From Coffea arabica (lineage: Eukaryota; Streptophyta; Magnoliopsida; Gentianales; Rubiaceae), in NCBI RefSeq assembly GCF_036785885.1, contig NC_092323.1, forward strand, positions 17,864,501 to 17,928,500: a stretch of 64,000 nucleotides of DNA. The letters run 5' to 3'. The notes under the pieces were generated by a model. That model saw only the letters and a program-made list of their open reading frames with translations. It was not told where the DNA came from and did not search any database. Positions 23,008 to 35,388 of this stretch are shown here, piece after piece; the stretch's first letter is position 1; each line of letters begins with the position of its first letter. Both the position numbers and the translations under genes were made by a program.

Positions 23008-23674
23008 CTTCTTAGCCAAGTCCATGAGACAAGATCCTAGAACTTCAAATCCTGTCTCTGTGACGATAGTTGTCTGAGATTCACGGATGGCATCAGGGAC
23101 AGTAGGAATAACAAGGGCCATCAACCGTCCATCGACGAGCTCGTGTGCCCTTGCATTCAGAAATGACTCCAGGTCCTTGGCAAATTGAGATGCATAAACC
23201 TCAAGAAGTTCCTTTTTGGCCCCTCCGTGGTGAATCTTTCCTTTGTTCCATGCAGGGGACGTGTTGTCTGTAACCTCTTTTGGCACATCTGAAAGCCACT
23301 GAAGCGCGCAAGATGAGTGAGCAAAATGGAGGGATGCCTTTGGGAGCAAAACCTTGTGGAAGTCACCTGGCACTCCAGCTGCAAGGTAGTGTCTCTCTGG
23401 TGGAAGTGAAGCAAAAAGTGTGTTGAAATCATTAGATATATGGTCATTAAAAAAGACTTGAAACTCGGACTTCAGATGCTAGTCCCTCTTTTCTGAGTTT
23501 TTCCTCCAGGGCTTCTCTTATCACTTTCGTGGCCACAAATGTATTTGGTCCTGTAGAACAGCCAAAATCTGCTATGCGAAATGGATGCACAGAGGTTGAA
23601 GAAAGTTGCTTGACATCAAGTTCTTTGTCAATCTCTTCTTTGATAAGTTCTTTTGCAACGTCTACTGCTCCTCT
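23008..23674 (-). pseudogene. SABATH copy A, exon 2 (2-bp deletion)
   Basis: Begins after an AG acceptor with RGAVDVAKELIKEEIDKELD and ends LMDLAKK at a GT donor. It is 667 bases long, two fewer than expected. The first 70 codons and the last 125 codons are in different frames because of the deletion near 23467 (SEVRVSS in place of SEVPEFQ). Apart from that both parts read well. It contains the SAM-binding motif and the GDFHKVLLPKASLHFAHSS region. Confidence 0.85.
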
Positions 23675-23772
23675 CTGCCACAAAAAAAAAAAAGAAAATA
23701 AATAAAATCTTTACGCAAGTCTTATATACCTTAGACATTTATAATGAGGTAATTGCAGTTTAAACTAGCAAC

Positions 23773-23841
23773 CTGATAGGATGAGTTTTGGGCATAGCTT
23801 TGAGGTCCATTTCCTCCATTCATGGCATATGCTTGAGGCAT
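23773..23841 (-). CDS. SABATH copy A, exon 1
   Basis: Encodes MPQAYAMNGGNGPQSYAQNS and three more residues (SYQ), the conserved N-terminal start of SABATH proteins (MNGG.G..SY..NS..Q). The exon ends in a complete codon at a GT donor. A TATA-like box lies 58 bases upstream of the ATG. Confidence 0.8.
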
Positions 23842-23898
23842 TTTTTCTATCTATATCTCTTCTCTTGCCATGTCTTGATACCTCTGCCTAGATGGTTT

Positions 23899-23906
23899 AA
23901 TTTATA
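23899..23906 (-). promoter_or_regulatory. TATA-like box of SABATH copy A
   Basis: TATAAATT on the - strand, 58 bases upstream of the ATG at 23841. The same box and its surroundings are conserved at 52368-52375 upstream of copy B. Confidence 0.45.
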
Positions 23907-23999
23907 CTAGGCAGAGGCTTAGGCTTAAGTGTTGTCTTTTAGCCCTTTACACGACGGGCATTTCTACTAATAAATGGCCATCCGAATACATAACAGGAT

Positions 24000-25380
24000 T
24001 GACATATGCAAAACAAACAAGAAACCAAAGCAGATTTGTATCTATCCCCCAACAACCCCATGAAAATCGGGTCAAATTATTTTTCTAAATGATATTTTAG
24101 TTTTCAATCGCTGCATTGCTTTTATTTTTTTTTAATTTTTTATTGAAGATATCACATGCATACAGCATATACCCTGCAGGCCATAATTCTATATTTGTTG
24201 TCCAATGACTAGGGTTGAAAGACGAATTAAACTACTCGAAACTCGAATCGACCTTAACTTCATTCGAGTTTAGTTAATTAACTAATAAAATTGAGGTTGA
24301 GCAGCGTTTTGTATTTGATAAATTTTCAAATTTGACTCGAGCTTCGCTTCCTTTCACTGTGAATTTGCCAAATTACTATGAATTAATTTCCTTTTTAAAT
24401 TACTCATCCAATATGACTCGAGCTTGGCTTTCCTTTCAAAATTTTTACTTTTACCCATGCTTTTTCTTTCCTGTTGGTTTTCTTTTGTGCCATGATGTAA
24501 AGAAATAAAGAACACAACTGCAAATGATAAGTATATTTAGAACTAGTCATTGGACATAACATGGATTTTTTTTACCTTCTCTTTTTGATAAAACAACATC
24601 ATAATTTCAATAAAATATGTATTAATGGCAGAAGTTACATAATCAAATATACAGAGATATCAAAGAACAGATCTGAAGAATAGATAAAAATTACACTATA
24701 AAGCTCTAAATTTTAAAAAAATGAGATAAAATAATTGTGGCTCCACAAACATCTGTGCATGCTTTCAAGCTTCCAATCTGTTAATTAACTGTTTCAAGTT
24801 CCAATATTATGGTGAGATCTATCAAATATATATAAGAAATTCCAGATCTAACAAAACTTAAAAAACTCAAATCTAATAAAAGAAAAATGAAAAAAATTAC
24901 ATAAAACTCTCACCAAGAATCCCTAGGAGAGAAGAAAACTCACTAGAAAGTCTAAGAAAAAGAAAACTCTCCCTTAACAACCCTATGAGAGAAGAAACTC
25001 TCATTAGTAAACCTTAGAAGAGATTCTATTCGCACAAATGAAAAAAATTATAGAGGGGGCTTCTCCCATGGGAAAGATTAGAAAAATCTGATCTCTCTCC
25101 CAAGGAAGTTTTGATTGGAGAGTTTTGCATAGAGATGTCAAAGAAAATCAACTTTTCTAGAGAGGAACAAGTGCCAAACATTTTGTTGTCATTTTTTTCC
25201 TTCTCTTTAATATTTTTTCAATTTTGATTGTGCTAGCGTAATTTGTTTCTTGACTGTGCTCTGGCTTTCAAAATATAAATTTACTGATATTTGCACATAT
25301 TATAGTCCTTTTTTGATAAAAAAACAGAATTTGTCAACGAATTATCGAAAATCATCCAGTACGATTTGATTTACATCCCT
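24000..25380. other. Intergenic, repeat-derived
   Basis: AT-rich, no gene seen. 24190-24470 contains 'gactcgagcttggctt'-type words similar to hAT ends at 19067-21766. 24780-25140 resembles the dispersed repeat at 25400-25830 (annotated separately). Confidence 0.4.
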
Positions 25381-25389
25381 GTCCTAATG

Positions 25390-25830
25390 GCAGGTTAAAT
25401 ATGTATTAGAAATAATAGATCAAATCTACAATTTAATAAATACAATACATTTAAAAATTTTTGAATAGATCTAAAAGTTATAACAAAATTTCAAATTATA
25501 TTCTAACAAGATAAATTTGCATCTCCCTGTGTTGCAATCGCCAAATCTACTAATCAATGGTTTTAAGTTCCAATAATGATGATATGATCTGAGAGAGACT
25601 CAATATCTAAAAAATTCTAAATCTAACAACTAGATTTAAAATAAATTTGGATCTAACAACAAAAGAAGAAAAGAAAAAAAATTCTCATTATAAACCCCTA
25701 GGAGAAACAAAAAAATTGCCCTCTGTGTCGTCAGTTTATTAGCAAACCTTCCTTTGGAGGTACGAATCATCAAGTAGTCTATAATGATCACCGGTATTGG
25801 TTTAAATTTCATCCGGTTTTACAAAGCAAC
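25390..25830. repeat. Dispersed repeat family R1, copy 1
   Basis: Runs from 'tattagaaataatagatc' to 'catcaagtagtctata' and matches 26360-26538 plus 27640-27870. In that second copy about 1.1 kb of other sequence lies between the two halves. Weaker similarity is seen at 24780-25140. Non-coding. Confidence 0.65.
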
Positions 25831-25919
25831 TAAAAAATTATAATCTGTAAAACTCATTTTATTGTTTACGGCAGATGGAAATATTAAACTTCACATAAAT
25901 AACAAACCCCGACCAGTGT

Positions 25920-26370
25920 TGCACATGTCCTAATAAAAAATGCATATATGTACTACAAAGCATATTAAGTATGCTAAAATCTAAAATTCATTTACCAAGA
26001 AGAATATATTCTATGTTGATTGATGACTACTAAATAAGAGAGCATAGAGGAGGAATTTTTTTTTTTTTTTTTTTTTTTAGAAGAGGAGAGGAGGAGCATG
26101 TTCAAGTTGAAACCTGCATGCAACACAATCGTTCAGGGATAGTCCTGATGATGACTGTCCCTATCCCCAAGTACTAAATAAATCCTTTGTGAAGTTGGAG
26201 CACGTTCGAAAACTGTGGGGAATCAAACTATTGAAATGATTGAAAAATCAAGAAGGGGAAAATTCTTGCTAGGAAAAAATGAATGTAATTAAATAATTGA
26301 TAAAAGAAGGGGATTAAATCCACACCCTTCCATCCTAGATCCACATCACAAGCGCTAATAAGACATTAAT
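25920..26370 (+). repeat. Dispersed repeat family R2, copy 1
   Basis: The block shares long stretches with 29705-29950 (same orientation, right part) and with 32590-32860 (opposite orientation, both parts). Words shared include 'aagtactaaataaat', 'ggagcacgttc' and 'cttccatcctagat'. It holds a 20-odd base T run near 26058. No coding. Confidence 0.7.
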
Positions 26371-27870
26371 ATGTGTTAGAAATAATAGATCGGATCTACA
26401 ATTTAACATATACAATAGATCTAAAATATTTTGAACAGATTTAAAAAATATAAGAAACTCTTAAGTTGTCTTCTAGCAAGATAAATCGTTGCAACTCTTT
26501 TGTGTGCATGTTGCAATTGCTAGATTTGTCAATCAACGTCTGCGGTGATGGAGAAAAAGTGGGGGCAATTGCCGCCATTGACCCCTCCTAAATCTCCATA
26601 TTAATTTATATATAAAATTAGAGTTTTGCCCCCACACTCAAATGAAATCGCCCCACTACTCTTCAACAAAATTCAAGTATTAGAGAATTGCCCTCACTAA
26701 GTTGTCCGTATCTGCATATAAAATTGTAAGTTTGCCCCCACACTTGAACGAAATTAACCTTACTACCCTTCAACAAAATCTAAAATAATAATGTACACTT
26801 TGTTTATATATCTCTACATCAAACAATTTAACAACACTTAAAATTAATGCAGTAGAAGTATAAATGCGATATATAAAGACTTGGATAAATAACCACTCAA
26901 AAATATATTTGATTAGAATATACCAAGTCGCGAGGCTCTAATTGATCACTCAAGAGGTGAAGGGAAATCGTATCACTTGGAAGGCAAAGAAACAAGGCAC
27001 AGATATTTTGGAACAATGCTTTAACATATACTAACTCAAATTTTACATGAGATTGCTCAATTGAGCATTCAGCCATAAGGCCATATATACAGGAAAGAAC
27101 CTAACAACTCCTTATTAGATTTTACTATCATAAACTCGTTCCAATTGTAATATCAAAAAACAATTTAACTTTGTTTCTTAAATCAATTTTGGCACCAATT
27201 CTAATCTAGTTACCAAATAATAATATAATCCTAAAACTGCTAAATTTCTAAAAAGGTTTGGTTTAAAATATGTCAACAACGGTCTTGTCTAAACAAAGAA
27301 AGAGACTCAATTTACATTTATTCTTTTTTTTATCTATTTTAACAAATCCATTAGAATTTTAAAAAACTTTTTTCACCACACATTGGAACTGACAAACATT
27401 GCTAATTTTTTTATTTCCTCTTAGAAAAATCTAGAGAAAATTTTTAGGGTTGTGAGAGGAAAAGTAGAAAAATCCTTTATTAGGAAATTAGAGATTTGTT
27501 TTGTTGTTAAATTATAGATTAATTATAAACATAACTTCTAGCATATATTGTTAGTTAAATATATTTTTATATTTTAATTAGTAATATTTTAGAAATTAAC
27601 TTTACTCCATTAAATTTCTTTTCTAACTCTGCCCCGAACATCGATAAGCAGCAATAATGTTGATGAGATCTGTCAAAAGGGACCCAAGACCTAAAAATTT
27701 CCAAATCTGAAATAAATTTAGATCTAACAATAAAAGAAAAAGAAAAAAATAGAAAATTCTTACAAGAAACCCCAGAAGAAATAGAAAATTGTCCTTTGTG
27801 TTGTCTGTCTATTAGCAAACCCTTCTTTGGAGGTACGACTCATCAAGTAGTCTATACTGATCACTACTAT
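26360..27870 (+). repeat. Dispersed repeat family R1, copy 2, interrupted
   Basis: 26360-26538 and 27640-27870 together match 25390-25830. The 26539-27640 interval is an insertion with no clear terminal repeats; it includes 'gggggcaattgccgcc' near 26564 and no gene. It may be a decayed transposon. Confidence 0.5.
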
Positions 27871-27879
27871 TTTTTTACA

Positions 27880-29700
27880 TTTATAAATTTTAAATATCCC
27901 ACACGCGATTTTTCACAAGTATACGAGTCGTGATTGAGTATAGGGTATTAATGGTCGAACCCAAAGAAAAGATTGTCAATTACCGATGATTTTAGAATTC
28001 TTTTATTATTTAGACTATCATAAATGCACAAAAATTAAATCTACACTATAAACATGAGATAAAAGTAAAAATAACAATAGAAAACTTCCAAAGATATGGA
28101 ATTCCTTACTACTCTTGCAAGTGAATCGAAGTTACCGGTTAAGTGAATGATTTATCTTGGCTAGTTATGGAGTAATTTTCTAATTATGTGAAACCTACTT
28201 TTGTGGTGAATCAACTATACTTGTAACTAAACCATACCTAATCTCGTGGTTATGAAATTAACTACAAGCTCTTTTTTTTTATGAAATTACATGAAACAAG
28301 TCACTAAAGCCATAAAGGTGCACCTCTACTCTCGTGAGTGTTTTCCCTAGGTTTATCACTTCCTTGAACTAGTGTTAAATTTCAATTCTCATTGCAAACT
28401 TAACACGTTACGATTATCACAATTAATGGTCGGTTAATCATGATTAGAAAAGAAAAAGTGATAGATAACTTACTCAATATATATTTGATATAGAAAGTTC
28501 ATCTATAACTCTAGGCATAAACTTTAACTAAACATGAAGAACAAGATCCAAACTTGTATTATAACTAAACATGAAATCAAATAAAAAAAGAAAGTGTTAG
28601 GAGAGAGGTCACCCTTATCACATGAGATCCATCTCTCCATCTTTGCTCCTTAATTCTTTATCCAAATCTAGCTACAAATGCAAAAAGAATAAACTACATT
28701 AACTATACTAATCTACCCTAACTAATGAACTAGGTATACTCTAGTGAAGACTACATTTTTGTGGAGTTTCTCTAGCCTTCCAAAGTTGTAAAAATGTTCT
28801 TCAAGGCCTCTATTTATAGAAAGATTCAAGCCACAAATGAGTTGTTTCTAGTTGGCAAAATTGGATCTTAAAACTCTCAAAGGTTGCTTCTCAAAGTTTT
28901 CATGCTCATCTACTTATTTCCAGCAGGAATCTTTGTAGAAAAAGTGGTAAAAAAAGTTGTGTGAACAAAGCACAAGTTGCAAAGCAAGTTGTAGCCGAAA
29001 TTAGAGAATACGCGATCTACCCATGTTTTGCTCTTTCGCAGGTTTGCTCATCTCTGGTTGTTCTTCACCCTTACTCTGTTTTTTTGCCAACTTCTACTGA
29101 TATTTTCTCAATAATGGCAGCTGAACTAGCTCTTGCACAAAACATGAAAGTTGTAGCCCTTTGAGTTAGCTTTCCAATGCATTAAAAACCATCCAATTTG
29201 AATCTCTGTAGACTGATAAATTATTAAAACACCCTCGATTGATCAGAGCTCTGTTTCAGCTTTCGATAACAAAATTGCATTTCTGTATTTCGATATTTTG
29301 ACAATGAAAATGACTAAACTGGATGTCGATGTCTTCATACCAAATGTAGATCTTTCTCTTAGTTTCAAAATGGTATAAGAATCAACTCAATCCAATGCTT
29401 GTAGCTCAACATATAGTTGAAATACCACAAAGTGTCAAAGCTGGAAAACTTCCTTAATTGCATTTCATCTCTTGCACTTCATATTATCTTAAAAACCACT
29501 TCAAATCATCAAAAATCATCCAATTATGTGCTCAACTCACTCCATTTGATGATTAAATCATTGAATCTATAAAAACATGAAGTTTTCACCATTAAAATCC
29601 ATAGAAATACAATTTTTACCACTTAAATCATAAAATGCATATTTTCACTAGAAACTTAGTTCATAAGCTATAAAACTAATTAAAACACATAAAAATAATT
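27880..29700. repeat. Non-coding retroelement-like repeat
   Basis: 28060-28260 resembles 63800-64000 at the window end (for example 'ttatgtgaaa' and 'aatcaactatac.tgtaact'). 29130-29250 shares phrases with the gypsy LTR near 1440-1530. No protein domain is visible. It is probably LTR or untranslated sequence of a decayed retrotransposon. Confidence 0.4.
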
Positions 29701-29704
29701 AATA

Positions 29705-29950
29705 AAACACAACCTGCATGCAATACGTACCGTGGTGCTAAATAAATCTTTTGTGAAGTAGGAGCACGTTCCAAAACCGTAGGGAATCAAACTGTTGAAA
29801 TAATTGAAAGAAAACTCAAGAAAAGAAAATTCTTGCTGGGGAGAAATCAATGCAATTAAATAATTGATAAAAGGAAGGGGCTAAATCCGCACCTTTCCAT
29901 CCTAGATCTACATCTTAAGTACTAATAAGACGTTAGGGCTCTTATAGTAT
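29705..29950 (+). repeat. Dispersed repeat family R2, copy 2 (partial)
   Basis: Matches 26112-26370, starting 'aacctgcatgcaa' and ending 'ctaataagac', with scattered changes and one 40-base length difference. Confidence 0.7.
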
Positions 29951-31315
29951 AAGTTAGTAACTTTTCTTTTGTAAAGTATCAATAAATTACCTGCATAATA
30001 CTATCCTTTGAATTATTTCCTAACAATTATGCTGCATAAAGCATCTTCCTAAAAATGTTCATAGTAAGGTACATTTTTTTCTCACATGAATTAACCACAA
30101 AATTCTGATCCTTAACACTCAGAAAATACAAAAGGATCATCTATTGATACATTAGACTAGCAGCACTACATTGTCATATAATAATCGAAACCTCGCTGGG
30201 ACATTTCGTAAATGTCAAAACATTAGTTTTTATGTTTTACAATGATCATTCATAGTTTGGCAAAATCTAATTGGTACATAATGAAAAGTCAAATTTTTTA
30301 TATTTTGCATATTTGGATAGGCCAAAAATATCTAAAGAAAATCTTGTGGGGAAATTCACTGTCATTAAATAGCTTTTATATATAAAAAGATTATAAAATT
30401 GGAATATATTTGAAAGGTATTAGAATGGAATAAATAGTTACAAGAATAATGCAAGGCAAATTATTTCTATTCCGTAAAAGCATAAAATTTGAGTAAACCA
30501 AAAAAAAAAAAAGAAGTTGGAGTAAACAAAGTTAGAAGAAAAAACCTATTAAATGTTAAGGGCTTCAATGTCACATTGGTCCATAGGATGTTTATTGAGG
30601 ATATGATGGGTGGATTTAGCCCGTTCGTTGACAAAAATATCCTAATAAAATTAAATGATATACTATCAGTCCTGATGAAGAACCTATATATTAATAACAT
30701 AATTTACATATTTACATGTTGCATATTCCACATTTATCCATCCGAATCGTAGTTAAGCTAGAAATCCTGTAATCATGGGCAAACTAGTTAGATCCAAAAG
30801 GAGAAACACTAAAGTCAGAAGCCCCCTTAGAACCTAAAAAAGTAATAGAATAGTGTAGACAATGTATAGGTGTAGTCAACATGATGATGCTGGATGGTTT
30901 CATTGACTTCATAACAATGAAGACTAGGCACATATTTCCTTTCATTACCCAAAAAAAAAAAAAAAGGAAGACTAGGTACAGTATTATTGGCTTCAGATAT
31001 CCGATTCTGCTACCACAGAAAATCACGCAATAGAAGAAAAAGAAATACGTCCAATTAGAAGTCGCTGATTTGAGTTTTGCTCTATAAAATAGGATTGCAA
31101 TTCCAATTAGTCTCTCCCATTCCCCTTTCCCCTCCATCTAACTTTTGAGTTATGAAGAAGTTATTAGTTAGTTGATCTACATAAATATTATTTTTAAGGA
31201 TATTACTATGTTTGTTTTTCTTTTTTTTTTTGGTCAAGTAATATATCTTGATGGTTAAATAGTGCATTTTTTGTTTAATTATTTCAATTTTCATCTACCA
31301 AATGTCCCTATTCAA
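29951..31315. other. Intergenic, nothing recognised
   Basis: AT-rich sequence with homopolymers. No open stretch has recognisable protein motifs, and no terminal repeats were noticed. Confidence 0.4.
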
Positions 31316-31862
31316 ATACTTGATTTTGCATCCTCGATCATTCCCTTATCATCCACAATAAATAAAATTGTAAATATCTACGTAGGATCCATATAAAAAG
31401 TACAATATAGACATCTATTCATTTAAGCATCTTGATGTGAAAAGGATCACAGTTAAGCTCTTAAAAACTAATAAAATAAAAAATTGGGAAAAAAAAAAAG
31501 AGTTTCACGCGATTCTAGCGCACTTTCCACAAGCATTGCACATGCATCGTTGCTACCTATACTCTAGTGTCCCTCTGGACTGTGAATTATTTTTTATTAG
31601 TAGACAATATCTTTTGTTTTTTTTTTTTTTTTCCTTTCCAAAATTCCATTTAAGTTAAGAGTTTGATCCTCTCACCTATGTGCTTAGGTAGGGAAAGATA
31701 TAAGGGTTGCAAGTTGCAACCTCAGCTAGGTCATTCTTTCAAGAAGAAGGCTCCATTCTTTATCCTTTCCGTTTTTTTTTTTTATGGTCTGTCATCTCTT
31801 TCCATACCCTTTCTATCCCTAACTGCTAGGTACTATATATTTGAATTGTGAATTTGATAATA
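31316..31862. repeat. Second copy of the 0.53 kb duplicated segment
   Basis: Matches 6388-6920 in the same orientation. Its left flank (tgtccctattcaaa) shows the segment without the adjoining LINE. It ends at 'tgaatttgataat', after which the two copies diverge. Confidence 0.85.
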
Positions 31863-32589
31863 TTGACTTTATGTGTTATACAAAAATAATTCACAAAAGA
31901 CAAACTTATTTTGAAAATTTTCTAAAAATTTTCATACATGATACTAACAATTGTCCCTTCTGTGCTGAAGGCATAATTATAGACCAACTTTAGATGGAAC
32001 AAGGACGTTAGTACCTTGGAATTAGACCTAAAATTGAACTTAGATAAGAATTTCACTAAATTGTACCATCCAACTAAATTGTACATTTTCTCACATGGTA
32101 TGAGAATACTAAAAACAAAAAATTTTAAATACATTACCCTTACTTGAATTAACAATGTGTTAGCATGTTTTTTGCATTGGTGAAATTAACTTGTTATTTG
32201 CATGCGTAACTAAGTTGAAAATTATTACGACTATATGATACCCCTTCTAATTTCAAAATCTCCATGTAAGGTGTAATTATCATTTTTTAATCTGTCTTTG
32301 AAAAAAAAAAAAAAAAAAGAATCTACGTTGTTATTCACTAGAACGTTACATGCTTTTAATCTTAAAAAAAATTTCGTGGAGGAGAGCTTGGTGTGAACCC
32401 AGTGAGTTTTTACTAATAAATCGTACCATGCCTTCTAACTTTTAATTCTTGAATTGTTTCTTATCATAAAAGCGCATTATCTATCAGTATTTTCTTGATG
32501 ACAATGATAAATAATTCAAAGAATAGTATTATGAAGGCAATTTATTGATATTTCACAAAAGAAAAGTTGTTAATTAACTTTTTTTATAT
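31863..32589. other. Intergenic, nothing recognised
   Basis: AT-rich, no credible gene or terminal repeat seen. Confidence 0.4.
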
Positions 32590-32870
32590 ACTATAAGGGC
32601 CCCAATGTCTTATTAGTGTATCTAGGATTGGAGGGTATGGATTTAAGTCCTTCCTTTTATGAATTATTTAATTCCATTGATTTCTTCCTAGCAAGAATTT
32701 TCCTCTTCTATGTTCTCTTATTTAGTAGTCATCAATCAACAAAGAATATAATCTTGTTGGTAGGTAAATTTCAGATTCTAGCATACCTAATATGCCCTAT
32801 AGTACATACATGCAATTCCTTTTTTTATTATTTTATTATTAGGACATATGCATCATTGGTTGGAAGGAGT
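32590..32870 (-). repeat. Dispersed repeat family R2, copy 3 (inverted)
   Basis: The reverse complement of this stretch matches 25920-26060 and 26280-26380. It runs through 'gtagtcatcaatcaac' and 'tagcatacctaatatgc'. It lacks the poly(T) and about 200 bases present in copy 1. The long open stretch that covers it is accidental. Confidence 0.65.
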
Positions 32871-33143
32871 AAAGGTATAGGAAACAAAGTCATGGATACT
32901 AGTACTATTTTATATTTATTCCAAACAATTTCCAAAGAGAAGTCAAATGAAATCCTTCTTCAAAATTTCTCAAGAACAATAAGGAGGCAAGAAAAAAGGA
33001 TAGCAAGAAAGCAAAGCAAAATCAAAGTTCAAACTTTCTTTAAAAAAAAATAAAAAAATAAAAAATGCCCCAAATATCCAATGCCTAAATTGCATTTCTT
33101 GGGCCGAGTTAAGTAAAGACAAACTATCTCCTTATAAGCCATG

Positions 33144-35022
33144 GGTGTGTTTGGATCCCTTGTTTTTGGGGTTGTTTTTGAAAAACTGTTTTTCACATTC
33201 CAAATGCTACAGTAAATGTGTATTTTCAAAACAACTCCAAAAACACCATATCCAAATATTATATCAAAAACAACTACATATGTATATTTCAATTATGTAT
33301 ATTATATATATAAATATATATATATTATATTAATATAAATTGAAATATACAAATTGAAAATTATATATATTATATATTATATAAATATTTATATAAATTA
33401 ATATTATACATAATATTGTATATTATACATAATATAATATAATATACATAATATGTAATATTGTATACATACATGTGTAAATATTTATACATAATATATT
33501 ATGTACATTATATTATAATATATACATTATTAATGTATAATATTATTATGTACATTATTGTGTATAATAATGTTATGTATAATATATAATATACATAATA
33601 TGTAATAATGTAATAATGTATATTATGTATAATATATTATATTATGTATATTATGTTATATATACAATATTATGTAGATTATACAAATTGAAAATTATAT
33701 ATTATATATTTATATAATATATATTATATGAATATTTATATAATGAAATATACAATAAATATTACAAATTGAAATATTATATAAACACCATATTTATAAT
33801 ATTATAATATTTATAATTAATATTAATGTATATAATAAATTTTAAATATTTATTTATTTATTTATACATATTATAAATACTTTTATATATTTATATGAAT
33901 ATTATATATTATATAAATTATATATCATATAACATATATTATATATTATATATATTATACATTTATATAAATGTACATTTATACATAATATATATATATA
34001 TATTAATGCATATTTATAATATACATTTATATTATGTATTATATATAATATAATACATTTATACATTTATATTAATATACATAATATTAATTATATATTT
34101 ATACATAATATTAATACATTTGTACATTTATATTAATTATATTAATACATTTATACTTAATACTAATATATATTATTAAAATTATAATTTATACATTTAT
34201 ATAATATTTAGTTGTAATTTATACATTTATAATAATATAGACTTATATGTTTATAAATATATTTATATTATATATTATATATTATATAATACATTTATAT
34301 ATTTTTATATAAATACATAAATATATTTATTTATAAATATTTATAAATGTATTATAAATGCATAAATGTATATTTATATAAAAATATAAAAATTATAATT
34401 TATAATTTATACATTTATATAATATTCAGCTATAATTTATACATTTACAATAATATACACTTATACATTTATAAATATATTTATATTATGTATTATATAT
34501 AATATAATAAATTTATAATACATTTATATATTTTTATATAAATATGTAAATATATTTATTTATAAATATTTATAAATGTATTATAAATGCATAAATGTAT
34601 ATTTATATAAAAATATAAAAATTATAAATTATAAATTGTAATTTATGCATTTATATAATATTCATTTATAATTTATACATTTATAATAATATACACTTAC
34701 ATATTTATAAATATATTTATATTATGTATTATATATAATATAATACATTTATATATTTTTTAGCGAATATATAAATATAATTATTTATAAATGTATTATA
34801 AATGCATAAATGTATATAAAAATTATAAAAATACCCAAAAATATGTTTTAAAAATACCTCTAAAAACAATCCAAAAAATATCTACAATAAAAGTTTTTCA
34901 TATAGTTTTTGAAAAACAACTCCAAAAATAACTAATCCAAACGGACTTGTATTTCAAAAACAAAATGCTACAGTACTGTTTTTGAAAAACAACCCAAAAA
35001 ACAGCTAATCCAAACGGAGCCC
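33144..35022. mobile_element. Terminal-inverted-repeat element with A/T-only interior
   Basis: The left end (ggtgtgtttggat, ttttggggttgtttttgaaaaactg, atgctacagt) is the inverted counterpart of the right end, which on the other strand reads GGGCTCCGTTTGGATTAGC and runs through ttgtttttcaaaaacag and tactgtagcatttt. The flanks carry ATG at 33141-33143 and 35023-35025, a possible 3-bp duplication. GGG(T/C)..GTTTGG ends with a 3-bp duplication suggest PIF/Harbinger, but the duplication is not the usual TWA. A second right-end-like stretch sits at about 34840-34945. Confidence 0.6.
33270..34830. repeat. 1.5 kb nearly pure A/T tract with ~220-240 bp tandem units
   Basis: Almost only A and T with very few C or G, built of 'tatata', 'ttataatatt' and 'atttatac' words. 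From about 34190 to 34830 a unit of roughly 220-240 bases recurs about three times (each with 'taatttatacattta' and 'tataaatgcataaatgtat'). It lies inside the terminal-inverted-repeat element. Confidence 0.85.
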
Positions 35023-35025
35023 ATG

Positions 35026-35388
35026 TTATTGGACAAACGCTCAACAACACATGCGCCCTACTCAATCGTTTCCGGGCATTTGAGGGCTCGCTCTGGACTG
35101 GGACTCGCCCCTACGCTTGGTTCAGAAAATGCCTTTGAAAACACTAATTACGATTATTAGCTCCAACCGTAGTTTGTTTGTGGAGGTCCAAGGCCGAACT
35201 TTCTCAGTAACTTTTGCTGTCGGTGGATGGTTGGAGTTATGAGCGGACACGAGGCGTGGATGCTATCAGTAACAATTGTTTGGAATAATGTAACATTTTT
35301 TTAATAAGGTATAAATTCACGTGAATTACTTATAAAATTTAGTATTACATATGAACCTTACATGAAGTATCGCAATTATTACTTTCAA
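35026..35388. other. Intergenic, nothing recognised
   Basis: Includes a locally GC-richer stretch (35035-35260) with no domain-bearing reading frame. Confidence 0.35.

Larger units (their letters stand above)
12411..23841 (-). pseudogene. SABATH methyltransferase pseudogene, copy A (three exons)
   Basis: Three exons with consistent phase: exon 1 at 23773-23841, exon 2 at 23008-23674, exon 3 at 12411-12758. The predicted product would be about 361 residues, normal for SABATH enzymes, which methylate carboxyl groups of small acids (or ring nitrogens in caffeine synthesis) using S-adenosylmethionine. Exon 2 shows the SAM-binding DFGCSTGPNT and the family's SLHFAHSSCALQWLSDVP. A 2-bp deletion near 23467, relative to copies B and D, shifts the frame after SEV, so the copy is broken. 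Intron 2 is about 10.2 kb because it holds a LINE (13175-22075). The substrate cannot be told from sequence. Confidence 0.85.

Noticed and set aside
32616-33053. 145-codon + strand reading frame with hydrophobic stretches
   Set aside because: Most of it lies in repeat family R2, whose other copies are not open in that frame; no domain recognised.
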